A stretch of 64,000 nucleotides of DNA, from assembly GCA_020205615.1 (NCBI GenBank), contig CM035170.1, positions 114,924,253 through 114,988,252 on the forward strand. The letters run 5' to 3'. Shown one piece after another: positions 46,212-58,146 of the stretch (its first letter is position 1; every line of letters starts with the position of its first letter). Both the position numbers and the translations under genes were made by a program. Source of the DNA: Panax quinquefolius. Its lineage: Eukaryota; Streptophyta; Magnoliopsida; Apiales; Araliaceae. Under the pieces are notes generated by a model. That model was not told where the DNA came from, made no database searches, and saw only the letters and a list, made by a program, of their open reading frames with translations.

Positions 46212-47940
46212 AATAAGTAACTCGTGAATAAGAACTCATGAATAGTAACTCGTGAATAGTAACTCATGAATAGTAACTCGTGAATAAGTAACCCGACATG
46301 AAAAAAGTTCCAAATTTGATAAAATTTCCAACCAATATTTCAAAGATAATGATATTGAAGAAATAATATCATTTTCGAATAAAATAACATCCCTTACCTC
46401 GAAAGATCGAGACTTAATAAAAAACAGGATATAGGCTATGACTTGAACTTGCACCGTATAACAATACTCAAAATACTCACAAGAATACGCTCGATAATAT
46501 AGAGAGAGAAATAGAGAGAAAACTTCAGTTTTAATTGTGATTTTCAATTCTAACCTAAGCTCCCTATTTATAGAAAATGCTTAGAACACCAAAGTAGAAA
46601 AATTGAATATAATAATATTATTTATAAACAAAATTCCTTAGCCCACCTTTGAAATCTGATTTCAGCCATAGCACATGTTAAATGAGATTCACAAACTCAC
46701 CAAAAACGTTTTTCTCAAAATAATTAATTAAAACTCCCAAAAATCAATTATTTCGGAACTCCAAAACTTCAATAATTCATAATAAATAGCCCTTTTATCA
46801 GAAAATTCGAATATCGTGAGTTTTTATAGGAAATTCAATTCTCTACAACTTTGTTGAAGGAAGTTTTTCCAAATTCCCAACAGAAATTTACCGAAATCCA
46901 TAAACGGGCGATTTTGCAGGCTAAAATCAAATTTCGGTCAATAATTGTGTCCACCAACACACAAAACATGTGTTAAACATTTAATGCCATAAAAATACTC
47001 TTCCTCCTCATATACTCATATATTCCACATTCATTGTAAAAATATCACCATTAATATATTATTAAAATAATATATTTAAATGAATTATTTTATCAAAAAA
47101 AATAAAATATTAATTTTCAACAATTGTCACATTAAAAATTTTTTCCATCTATATCCTCATAAAATCAATATTTTTCTCATCATATAAATCAATAATTAAT
47201 TATTCACAAATAATATTACGAAATCACATTATTGACAACCGTGCGGTTTCAGGAAAGAGGGCTTTCCAATAAGAATATCTCTTCATTGGCGCGCATGATT
47301 AGGTGACCAAACCTCTCTTTAGACGAACTTTCTAGACATTGCCAATAATGTTATCCAATAATATTATTCAGATAATATGAATTATTGTTCTGATAATGGA
47401 AAATATTGTGTAATGACAATTTATTGAAACAACAAGTAATATAAAATATCAATGCAAAGAATTATTGAATCAATAAAATAAAATCTTGAATAGTAATTAC
47501 TTGTAACAATTATTGAGTAGTGCCTTCTTACGTAAGAATCAATAATTGGTGCAATACCGCGTGCTCTTCTTGTTAAACAACGCAGATTAGTGTGTTTTAA
47601 CCACCGGTATTCCAACAAGATAATTGTAAATAACTACGTCGTTATTTATAAACAACTTATATTTGTCGTTTTCTTCATCCAATCGCTTTCCGTTATGGGG
47701 CCCACAAAAGATCATACTGCGCCGTAAATAAATATTCCCGAAGCAGTATATATATTCCACGACCAAGCGAATATTCCCCGACGATAATGAATATTTTATA
47801 ACCACTTGCTTATTCAAAATATTTGCGTATTTTACCCATAACTATCCACATTAATCAAATCAATCCTTACTATTTTAAAATAATAAATAGAGGAAAATAA
47901 ATTTCATTTATTAATAATTTGGGGTTTACAACCTCCCCTC
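46212..47940 (-). mobile_element. Element G, 3' LTR, right part
   Basis: It continues the LTR from 43482 with the gtgaatagtaactc minisatellite (46212-46300), a minus-strand gaggtaaggg donor-like site near 46400, and the border ggggtttaca at 47940. Confidence 0.87.
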
Positions 47941-48900
47941 CTTATGAAATTTCGTTCTCGAAATTGACGTACGTACCTGGTGTTTCGAAAAGAAGAGAAT
48001 ACCTCGCTTTCATTTTCGTTTCCAACTCCTAGGTCATTTCCTCAATAGCATGGTTTCTCCACAAAACTTTAACTTGTGGTATAACCACGGTACATATGAC
48101 ATGTTCTTTCCTATCCAAGATCTTGACAGGTACCTCCTCGTACGTTAAGTCTTCGGCTATCTCGTCCGGTTCTAACTCAATGACGTGGTTCGGGTCGTCC
48201 ACATATTTACGTAATAACTTAATGACGTGGTTCCTATTCGATCGAGAATTTCAAATGGATTAATAAATCGAAGGTTTGAGCTTTCCTCACCTCACCGATT
48301 CTCGCTTTTGAAATAACAACTTCTTGTACCTCCTTCTTCAAATTCATCAGCTCCGGTGTGTAGCTTGAACAGCTTTAACTTTATCGATTAAAGTCGATTA
48401 TACTCGTATATCATCACGTGGGTACCTAGAGTTTTCATCTCCATCTCTATTATTTGTAAATTATACGAAATGAGTCTTTGACAATATCGTACTCAGTCTT
48501 TGTATACGATCTTCTACTCAACACGTCGGCCTACCACGTTCGCTTTTCCGGGATGGCATGGTCGAAACATGTCTTTGAAATGAGTCTCTCTTGAGTTCTT
48601 GAAGCTCTTCCCACATTCCTTGCTCCATTCAATTTTGTATCTCTACGAGTCACCATTGCGTTAATGGAATAGCGATTCGAGAATATCCTTCAACGAATCT
48701 CCGATAATAACCAACTAAGCCTGAAAGCTACGTATTTCGATTCTGAAACTTAGGTTGTTCTCAATCGTGACTCATATCGCAACCTTGGATAAGACGTTAC
48801 AATGACACCTATCGCTTTACTATCGCATCGAATATGGTGTCCCCTACGAGAGTCGGCTTTGCATTCCACAAAGGAAGTCACCGGATAAAGGCTCGGTACC
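47941..48900 (-). pseudogene. Element G pol remnant (internally deleted)
   Basis: On the minus strand the RT start ([10 protein letters not shown], about 48906) jumps to degraded connection sequence (about 48600-48770), an RNase H end (ADVLSRRSY, about 48500-48540), then the C-terminal segment (YVDDPNHVIELEPDEIAEDL, KVIPQVKVL-type followed by Trp, about 48010-48250) and the purine tract (47941-47965). The RT palm and the integrase core are missing. The chromodomain Trp lost in A and C is retained here. Confidence 0.78.
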
Positions 48901-48905
48901 AAATT

Positions 48906-50184
48906 CTATAGTTGAATTTTTAACTCCTGAAGTTCAATAGGAGCCATTCGATATGAGATTTTAGAAATGAGATATGAGCCAGTCACGACAAACGCTCTTC
49001 CAAGAACCGTTGACTTTGACTTTTCTGGGACATCCTTTTGAGTCACCATTCCCATTGGATCGGGTTTCGATACCATACAATCTCGAAGCGATATGTCCTT
49101 CTTTTCCACAATTATAGCATACCTTAAACTGTTGTGGGCGGCGGTTGAGATATATCCCTCTTTCCCGCTTTTGTAACATGCGATGGGTGGTCTTTCTCCT
49201 CCTTGGAACCAGATACTCGGGCGCCGCGTCTTCACATGGTCGTTGTTGAATCTCCTCTTTTAAAATCTCCTCCCGACTTCGCTTCTTCTATTTTCACGGC
49301 CACGATTACCACCAGAGTGGTTCTTGCGCTTTATCCATATTTTTCTTTCTCCGCCGGTTATCGTTATTCGATGATCGCTATATCTTGAGATAATCCTGGT
49401 TATGGTCCTCGGTTGAACGTACTCGTTATCTCGCTTCTAACAACCGAGCCCCGCATTGACAACATCTGAATAGAGAGAAAATTTATGAGAAATGAGATCT
49501 TGACGTATCGGGGTTTCAAACCTCTCGTAAACATCCACGCCATACGTTCCTCATTCTCCACCAAATGAGGTGCAAACTGGATAACTCCGCGAACTTCGCC
49601 TCGTCTTTGGGACACCGCCATCGTATAGCTCGCTCTAGTCTAATAAAATCTACCTCCTTCATATGACCGAATACTTTCGGAAAGTACTTCTCATTGAGCA
49701 GTTCAAACGCTTTCAAGACATGGTGAGTGCAAATTGGATGGAGTACGCTTCACGATTCCCACCAATGAATCTGCCTTTTATTATGGAACATAAAAGTAGT
49801 GAATGGAACCTTCGTTCCTCCGCATCCCGGGACATCAAATATTTTGGTAATTTGTTTGACTGCATCTCCGCTTTTAATCGGATCCGCTTTCCCCACTCAG
49901 TGGTCCCAACTCTTTGAATCGCTTGTCATTTGTGACCACCGTGAATCAAGCTATCATTTCCTCCTCAGTATTTTGAACACGAGTCTCCTCGTCTCGATTT
50001 TGCATGAACTGCAAAAGCTTCTAAACATCCCCTCGTTCATCATCTCGCTCGGTTGGTGTTGTTCACGGGAGGTACATTGCCACTGACTGTTGCGCGTTCT
50101 CCTCGTTGGTAAGACAAGCATCTCCACGGTCTCATTTACTCCATCTGTTAATATTCTCGATTCGACATTCTCAAATCTTGTCAT
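48906..50184 (-). pseudogene. gag: Element G gag and protease remnant
   Basis: The minus-strand start atgacaagatttgagaatg at 50184 is followed by an N-terminal part in two frames, the capsid core (HMKEVDFIRLERA, about 49620-49680; WMFTRGLKP-type, about 49530) and a basic linker. A complete CCHC-like start CYNCGKEGHIAS (about 49085-49120) is present. The protease is reduced to a few codons before RT. Many frame breaks. Confidence 0.8.
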
Positions 50185-50342
50185 AAAACAAGGGTTAATT
50201 AAGAAAATCAATATATCACATAATATCCCTATATCTTGACTTAAACAAATAAGCTTAGGTAGGACACACCTTTGCGAAGGATTTACTCGTCTCTCCCTCC
50301 TAGTTCTATTCCCCGATCTCCGCCAGGAGATCATATCCCTAA

Positions 50343-50354
50343 GCTCGATACCAA
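50343..50354 (-). promoter_or_regulatory. Primer binding site, element G
   Basis: Minus strand ttggtatcgagc. Like E and M, it lacks one a of the cagagc core of the iMet site. Confidence 0.8.
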
Positions 50355-50355
50355 T

Positions 50356-50432
50356 CATGACGCCCCAAAATAGGTCCATTCCATCCAACCCATTATGAGT
50401 CGCCAAATACATGGTATAGAAATAACTACAAC
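50356..50432 (-). mobile_element. Element G, 5' LTR start fragment
   Basis: tgacgccccaaaataggtcc, the reverse of the LTR end, runs only 77 bp before LTR I interrupts it. The sequence acaac (50428-50432) would be the target copy. The rest of this LTR is not found to the right within the window. Confidence 0.8.
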
Positions 50433-51597
50433 TGTAAGACCCCAACTTTTATAAATAAAGATGAATTTTCTATAAATATTATTTTTGAATATTATGGAAT
50501 AAATTTGATATAATGTTATAGTTGTGGGTAATATTTATAAATTTTGCAAAGTAAGCAAGTTGTTATAAAATATTCGTTTGGTCTGGGAATATTCTTTTTG
50601 TCGGGGAATATTAAATGATGACTTGGCTCGAAACATTAGTGGACCCCACAACGGAAGTATTATCGTAGTTAAAAATCGACAAAATTATCTTTCTATAAAA
50701 ATAACTACGGAGGTATTACCGTTAAAACTGTTGAACTACCCGGTGATAAAGAAAAAGAATATGTCTGGCATTAGTTGCGTAGTAGCACACGGTATTGATT
50801 ATTGATCTTACGTGAGAAGTCATTTAGCTATACTCAATTATTGCTACGATAATTGGCGCATCATATCTCTTATATTATTGATTCAATTATTGTCACAAGA
50901 TATCATCATGTATAATATGTTATATTATTAATTGAGACTGACAAGTTATAAATGATTAATAATTGTTGAAAGATTAAAAATGTGTTGATTAAAAATAAAA
51001 TGATTTGTGGTAATATTTATTCAATCCTTGATGTATATAAAAAATCCATTTATGAGGCGTTTGTGGTAAGTTTGATTATTTTATGGGGGCCCATATGTCA
51101 TCATCTAAGAGTCTCTTCGTCAATAGTAATTACCTTTGTGAATAGTAATTACCTTTGTGAATAGTATTTACCTTCGTCGATAGTATTTACCTTCGTCAAT
51201 AAGTAATTACCTTTGTGAATAGTAATTACCTTTGTGAATAGTAATTACCTTCGTCAATAGTATTTACCTTAATCGATAGTAATTACCTTTGTGAATAGTA
51301 ATTACCTTTGTGAATAGTAATTACCTTCGTCGATAGTAATTACCTTCTTCAATAAGTAGTTGTCCCTTCAATATTACCAAGAGTTAAGCGCCTCTTTGAT
51401 TGTTCCAAAGGTTAATTACCCCTTCATGAAATTGTAGTTGTCTCTTGATATTACCAAGAGTCATTTTGACCCTTCGTTAAGACCAAGAGCCACCCTCGGT
51501 TTTTTATATAAATGGAAAGCTCATTCCTTCATTATTTCTTACGAATTCATTGAAACTCTGTAGAGAGAAACTATAGAGAGAAAGAAGAAAAGTATTC
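50433..51597 (+). mobile_element. LTR I, left part
   Basis: It starts tgtaagaccccaac and resembles L (56029) and the C 3' LTR. A 20 bp minisatellite lies at 51117-51365, a TATA-like tatataaatg near 51504, and an agagagaaa tract follows. Solo LTR J interrupts it after agtattc. Confidence 0.85.
51117..51365 (+). repeat. 20 bp minisatellite upstream of the LTR I promoter
   Basis: About 12 units of gtcaatagtaattacctttg and its variants (tcaatagtatttaccttcg, gtgaatagtaattacc), alternating gtc and gtg forms. It lies about 140 bp upstream of the TATA-like box. Confidence 0.85.
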
Positions 51598-54281
51598 GTA
51601 TGACGCCCCAAAATAGGTATACATCACCCATTCGAGTTATCAATACATGGTATGTAAAACAACTACAACTTTATTATTACAACAAGAAAAAGCTGTGAGT
51701 TTAAATACAAATATTATCTTACAGACAATATTTATACTCACATAAATCCTCATCACATTTATTGATACATTATTTTTCAAAAATGGTGAGGACTACTAAA
51801 CAATCCTTTTCTAAAACCTTCATTCCATACCCCGACTTGCATACTCGCTTATATTCTCGCCTCCCAGAGAAGAATGGAACAAAAAGGAAAAGGGTGAGCT
51901 CAAACTAGCTCAAGAAAGAATATTATGACTAAGATAATATACAACAAATTATCGTTAGTCTTCAACAGGAAAAATTTAATAGAATACAATAGACAACAAA
52001 TTTTCAATCAATATTCAGCAGACAAAATAATAATTCATTAGAAGAGTTAAGTAGAGAATGCAAACTACTATCTTCTATGTATGAATTTAAAAGTTCATCG
52101 CTCATCTTTTATCCTGTAATAACAATCAATATACATCTCTGAATCAAATATTCATCTTTGCACTACAGGGCCAAAGATATTCATCGATTAGTCATGTTCA
52201 TTTAAACACTGCTCATCTTTGCACTACTGAGCCAAAGATATTAATCGATCAGTCGTGTTCATCTCAACACTGCTCATCTTTGCACTACTGCCAAAGATAT
52301 TCTTCGAAATCATTCAACTTTTTACTACTGAATGCCAAAGATATTCAATAATATCATCATTTAAGACCGAGGATGATGAAAAATATTTTTAAAGAACGAA
52401 TCCAATTGAAACAAAATGACAAGGATTAAGGATTAAGGATTCGTACTTTGTTTTATCCATGTCCAACAATACCCCAAAAATAATCATAGTGGTGTAAAAT
52501 TCAAGAATGATCAAAACATGGATACAATCGAGCTAGTATCCGAATAGATATTTTGACGAAAAGAAGAAATTTTATTTTTCTTGAATAGTAGTCAGTATAC
52601 ATGAATAGTCAGATATCGTGAATAATGTCGTATACGTGAATAGTAACTCAGACACCAAAAAATAGAAATTCCACAAAAAAAATCTCTTCACGCTTACGTG
52701 AATAGTACTCGTGAATAGTAACTCGTGAATAGTAACTCATGAATAGTAACTCGTGAATAAGAACTCATGAATAAGTAACCCCAAGCATGAAAAAGTTCCA
52801 AATTTGATAAAAACTTCGGATCAACATTTCAAAGATAATGATATTGAAGAAATAATATCATTACAAAAAATAATATCCCTTACCTCGAAAGAATCGATTG
52901 CTTGGAAGGAAAGGTCGGAAGTGATCTTTGAATGAAACTTGTCTTTGAATAAAGAACTCTCAAAGTATCTAAATACTCACAAAATACGCTCAATAATATA
53001 GAGAGAAAAGAAAAAAACTTTGTTTACGGTGTGATTTTCAATTCTAACTTAGCCTTCTATTTATAGGAAAATGTTAGCCGTAGGCGCGACTTGACCACTA
53101 CGATGGCTTTACCTCGCTACTATTGCCACCCACCACATTTGAAATAAAATTCAGCACATTTCTTCACCAACCACAAGTGGGGCCCACTCAATTCTAGAAT
53201 TTTCCACCAAAATCAATTATAACCCTAATTTCCTAATCGAGACACCTCTTAAAATTCATAACAAATCATTCGTGCATTTTTAACAGTTCAAAATTTGTGG
53301 ACATATACTCAACTTATGTATGTATAACATACCCAAAAATTACCACAATCCAACGGTTTGATTAAAAATTATAATCCCCATGATATATCTCAAAACCCCG
53401 ATTTAATTTTTAATACCTCCAATCTGTAAAATCTTGATAAAACACCTCAACAATAATTTCTTCATTTATAACCACATAAATAAATCCATCATTTATATCC
53501 ACATAAAATAAATATTTCTTTATCATATGAATCAATAATTAATTATTCACAAATAATATTACGTAATCACAATTATGATGACCAGTAGTTCGGGAAGCAG
53601 GGGCTTTCAGATAAGGATTTCTCCTTCTTCTGGCGCAATTAGGTGACCAAACCTCTCATGTGAACTTTCTAGACATTGCCAATAATGCTATCTAATAATA
53701 TTATTTAAATAATATGAATTATTGATCGATAATGGAGATAATGTGCGGTGACAATTATTGAACAACAATAATATAAAATATCAACGCAGCAATTATTGAA
53801 TCAATAAAATAAAATATTGAGCGATAGAATTCACCGTAAAAATTATTGAGTAGTGCCTTCTTACGTAAGGATCAATAATTCAACAATCTTGCGCAATACC
53901 GGTAATTCCATCTTGTGCAACCACGCGTATTCATTATATTTTAACCAATTTAAGGTATTCCAACAGATCTTAATTGGTAACAACTACGCCGTTATTTTTA
54001 ACCAACTTATATTTGTCGTTTTCTTCATCCAATCGCTTTCCGTTATGGGGCCCACACACATGGTCGCTACTTGAGTCGATACGAATATTCCCTACGCAGA
54101 TCTAATATTCCACGACCAAACGAATATTCCCAGACAAAAATGAATATTTTATAACCACTTGCTTATTTTGAAATATTTATATTTAACCCTTAATTATCCA
54201 CATTAATCAAATCAACCCTTACTATTTCAAAATAATAAATAAAGGAAATTCCTTTTATTTAAAAAAATTTGAGGTCTTACA
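51598..54281 (-). mobile_element. Solo LTR J (about 2684 bp)
   Basis: Reverse LTR from atgacgccccaaaatagg to gaggtcttaca. tattc occurs on both sides (51593-51597 and 54282-54286), which fits a target duplication, although the left border is uncertain by 1-2 bases. Stem-loop units at 52150-52340, a gtgaatagtaactc array at 52700-52780 and a minus-strand gaggtaagg at about 52886-52878. No internal region. Confidence 0.85.
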
Positions 54282-54286
54282 TATTC

Positions 54287-55507
54287 TCGCTACTTCACTT
54301 TTCCGATATTCATTCTTCTAAGGTAAGGGATATTATTTGTTGTACTTTAGTAAAAGGGTGTTATTCTTTCTTATTCATGAAGAGAACTTACATTATTCCA
54401 TTCTTTATTATTACATTGGAATAACATGTATCACGCCAGACATACCCTATACTTGGTGAAATCCTCTATTATTCCATTTTTATTATTACATTTGGAATAA
54501 CTCAGATATCGCTGCATACCCTATACATAATCTGTATCGTGGTTTACCCTATACTTGGTGACATTCTTCTATTATTACATTTGGAACATCCACGTCGTGT
54601 GTTTTACACCCGGACACAGTTACATCTTTATTATTATTCTGTTGGAACATCCTGTCTGTGTGTTTTACACCTGACCTGGTTCCGTCTTTATCATTCTGTT
54701 GGAATATCCTATCTGTGTGTTTTACACCGGATCTGGTTCCATCTTTATTATTCTGTTGGAACATCCTGTCGATGTGAATTTCACGACCAAGTTATGTTAT
54801 TATTATTACATTGGAATAACTTTTGTCATGTCAAGTCTGCATGCGTGGTGATTTTCTTTGTTATTCTATTCTTTATTATACCCAAATGGTTAAAACTTTG
54901 ACTTATATACTCATGAAATTAGTAGAATAATCTTGATATTTGCGTTTCATCCAAATCTCTTTTCATGGAAATATTCTTCCGATCATTCTTGAATTTATTC
55001 TACAAAGCAGTATCATGTTGACAATTTGGACGTTATTAGTTCCTGAATAAATTAGTTCGTGAACTTGTTTTATTGAATTACTATGTCATTGTCATCATCC
55101 TCATGTTATATTATGTTATCTTTGGGTGGCGACGCATAGATGAATTTAGTATGATTATGAGCGAGGATCATTCGGTATAATCATGGCTTGTTATAAATGA
55201 TGTGATAAAAGTCCTCGATGGCTGTGTAATGCGATGATGGATAGTTTTTGGTATGATTATGCCCAGGGGTGATTCGGTATAGTCATGACCATTGATAATT
55301 TGATGAAAATCCTTGACCGTAGTACGGGGATGATTAGATATTGTGGTTTATTCATTAAACCTGAGTCTTAGTGATAAAATTTATGAAAACCTTTTAAACC
55401 TAAAAGATAGTAGACTTTATTTTCTCTTGACTCTTTTAATGGATTACGTATTCCACTTGCAGATTAAGCCGGTTGTCTATTGTATTTTATCGGTTTAACA
55501 TTGTTGA
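54287..55507 (+). mobile_element. LTR I, right part
   Basis: It continues with tcgctacttcac, the donor-like aaggtaaggg (GT at 54323), the gttattcc/ggaataac and ggaac/ggttcc modules (54390-54800) and stem-loops (55120-55340). It reaches ggtttaacattgttga at about 55507 and then switches to a different LTR type, so its own 3' end is missing. Confidence 0.8.
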
Positions 55508-56028
55508 ACACAAGATGACACTTTGCGGTATTGCACCAATTATTGATTCTTACGTGAAAGCACTACTCGATAATTATTACGATAATTCTTGCTCAATATT
55601 ATATTTTATTGATTCAATAATTCTGCGTTGATATTTTATATTCTTGTTGTTTTAATAATTGTCATTACACGGTATTTTCCATTATCGAGACAATAATTCA
55701 TATTATCTCGAATAATATTATTGGATAACATTATTGGCGATTCTAGAAAGTTACATAAGGAGAGTTTGGTCACTTTAATTGCGCCAGATGAGAGAGATCC
55801 TTATTGGAATGCCCCTCTTTCTTGGGAACCGTATGCGGTTGTCAATATTGTGATTATGTAATATTATTTGTGAATAATTAATTATTGAATTTTATGATGA
55901 GAAAAATATTTATTTTATGTGGATATAGATGGAGAAAATTTTTAATGTGACAATTGTTGAAAATTAATATTTTATCTTTTTACGATAAAATAATTTATTT
56001 AAATATATTATTTTAATAATATATTAAT
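55508..56028 (+). mobile_element. LTR K fragment
   Basis: Sequence matching the interior of the M LTR (from ttgcggtattgcaccaatta, compare about 58520, to tttaataatatatta, compare about 59020). Both its start and its end are absent. Its left join with LTR I has no LTR border, and its right end is the insertion point of L. Confidence 0.8.
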
Positions 56029-58146
56029 TGTAAGACCCACTATTATAAATAAAGATGAATGTTTTCTATAAATATTATTTTTGAATATTATGGAATAAAT
56101 TTGATATAATGTTATAGTTGTGGGTAATATTTATAAATTTTGCAAAGTATCTGAAGTTGTTATAAAATATTAGTTTGGTAGGGAATATTCTTTTGTTAGG
56201 GAATATTAAATACTGATGGCTCAATCATTGGTGGACCCCACAATGTAATTATTAGCCGGATTGAGAAAAAACGACAAAAACATTTTATAAAAATAACGGG
56301 AGGAGTTATTCTGAAAAAGCTGTTGAACTACCCGGTGGTAAAAATGCGATGTCTGGCGTGGTTGCATAGTAGCACTGCGGTATTGATTATTGATGCTTTA
56401 CGTGAGAAGTCACTCAAATATGCTCGATTATTACTTCTGATAATTCTTTGCATCATATCTCTTATATTATTGATTCAATTATTGTCACAGATTATCAATC
56501 ATATATAATATGTTATAGTATTAAATCAATAATTGAGACGACAAGTTATAAATGATTAATAATTGTTGAAAGATTAAATATGTGTTGATGAAAAAAATGA
56601 TTTGTGGTAAGTTTGATTATTTTATGGGGGCTCATATGTCATCATCTAAGAGTCTCTTCGTCGATAAAGTAATTACCTTCGTCGATAGTAATTACCACTT
56701 GTGAATAGTATTTACCTTCGTCGATAGTATTTACCTTCCGTTAATAGTAATTACCTTTACCAGACGTCGAACCACTTGTCGTTTCACATTACTGAAGGCG
56801 TCGAACCACTTGTCGTTTCACATTCTGATGCGTCGAACCACTTGTCGTTTCACATTCTGAGCGTCGAACCACTTTTCTTTTCACATCATTAGTCGTCAAG
56901 CCCACTTGCCTTTTCACACGGCGGTCTTAAGCTAGAAATCTTCTATAAATAGAGGCCTGGGGCTTCATTATTTTCACGAATTCATTCAAGCTATAAAGAG
57001 AGAAAGTATAGAGAGATAAGAGAGAAAAGAAGAAGTATTTTGTTACTTACTGTTCTTTGCGATATTCAATCTCCTACCAAATGTAAGGGGTGTTATTCTT
57101 TCTTATTCATGAAGAGAAGCTGTTGTTATTCCATTGCTTATTATTACATTGGAATAACTTTTGTATAAGTGGTTTACCCTATACTTGGTGACATTCTTCT
57201 ATTATTACATTGGAACATCACATGCATGTGTTTTTACAGGACTGGTTCCGTCTTTATTATTATTATGTTGGAACATCCACATGCATGTGTTTTTACAGGA
57301 CTGTTCCGTCTTTATTATTACTGTTGGAACATCACATGCATGTGTTTTACAGGACTGGTTCCGTCTTTTATTATTACATTTGGAATATCCTATCTGTGTG
57401 TGTTTTACACCCGGATCAGTTCCATCTTTATTATTACATTGGAACATCCTGTGCGGTGTGAATTTCACGACACAGATTCCGTTCTTTATTATTACATTGG
57501 AATAACTTTTCTGCATGCGATCTATCGCATGCGTGGTGATTTCTTTTGTTATTCCATTCTTTATTATACCCGGTTGGTTAAAACTTTGACTTACATACTC
57601 CATGAAATTAGTGGAATATCCTTGATATTTGCGTTTCATCCATATCTTTTCATGAAAATATTCTTACGATCATTCTTGAATTTTACTCTACAAAATATCG
57701 TCATGTTGATAATTTGGATGTTAATAATTCTGGATAAAATAATTCTTGAACTTGTTTTATTGAATTCTTATATCATTGTCATCATCCTCATGTTTATATT
57801 TTTTTAAAGTCATCCGTGGCACATAGTGCATAGATGGACTTGGTATGATTATGACCGAGAGACTATTCGGTTGTAATCATGGTAGTAATGTTACAAATGA
57901 TGTGGTAAAAATCCTCGATTAGAGCCGTAGTGCATTGATGGGCCTTGTTGGCATGATCATGACCATTAATGAATACACAAATATTCTTGGCGTAGTGGTC
58001 ATGAATAATTGTGGTGGTCGATATTAAAGAATATCCTTGGCTAGTAGTGCGAGGGTGATTCGATGATGTGGAATATTTATTAAAAGTGAGTCTCATTATC
58101 TTAGTCATAATTGATGATGAAAACCTTTTAAAACCTAAAAGATAGT
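56029..58146 (+). mobile_element. LTR L
   Basis: It starts tgtaagacccac and is closest to I. Minisatellites at 56655-56760 and 56762-56925 sit directly upstream of the TATA box ctataaatag (56943-56952). A donor-like atgtaaggg (GT at 57083), a perfect gttattcca/tggaataac hairpin (57125-57158), ggaac/gttcc units (57195-57500) and stem-loops (57810-58060) follow. It is broken by element M at about 58146. Confidence 0.85.
56762..56925 (+). repeat. About 5 units of 31-36 bp adjacent to the LTR L promoter
   Basis: cgtcgaaccacttgtcgttt-cacat recurs at about 56764, 56800, 56832, 56863 and (diverged) 56895. The array ends about 20 bp before the TATA box. It has no counterpart in the other LTRs of the window. 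Confidence 0.85.
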
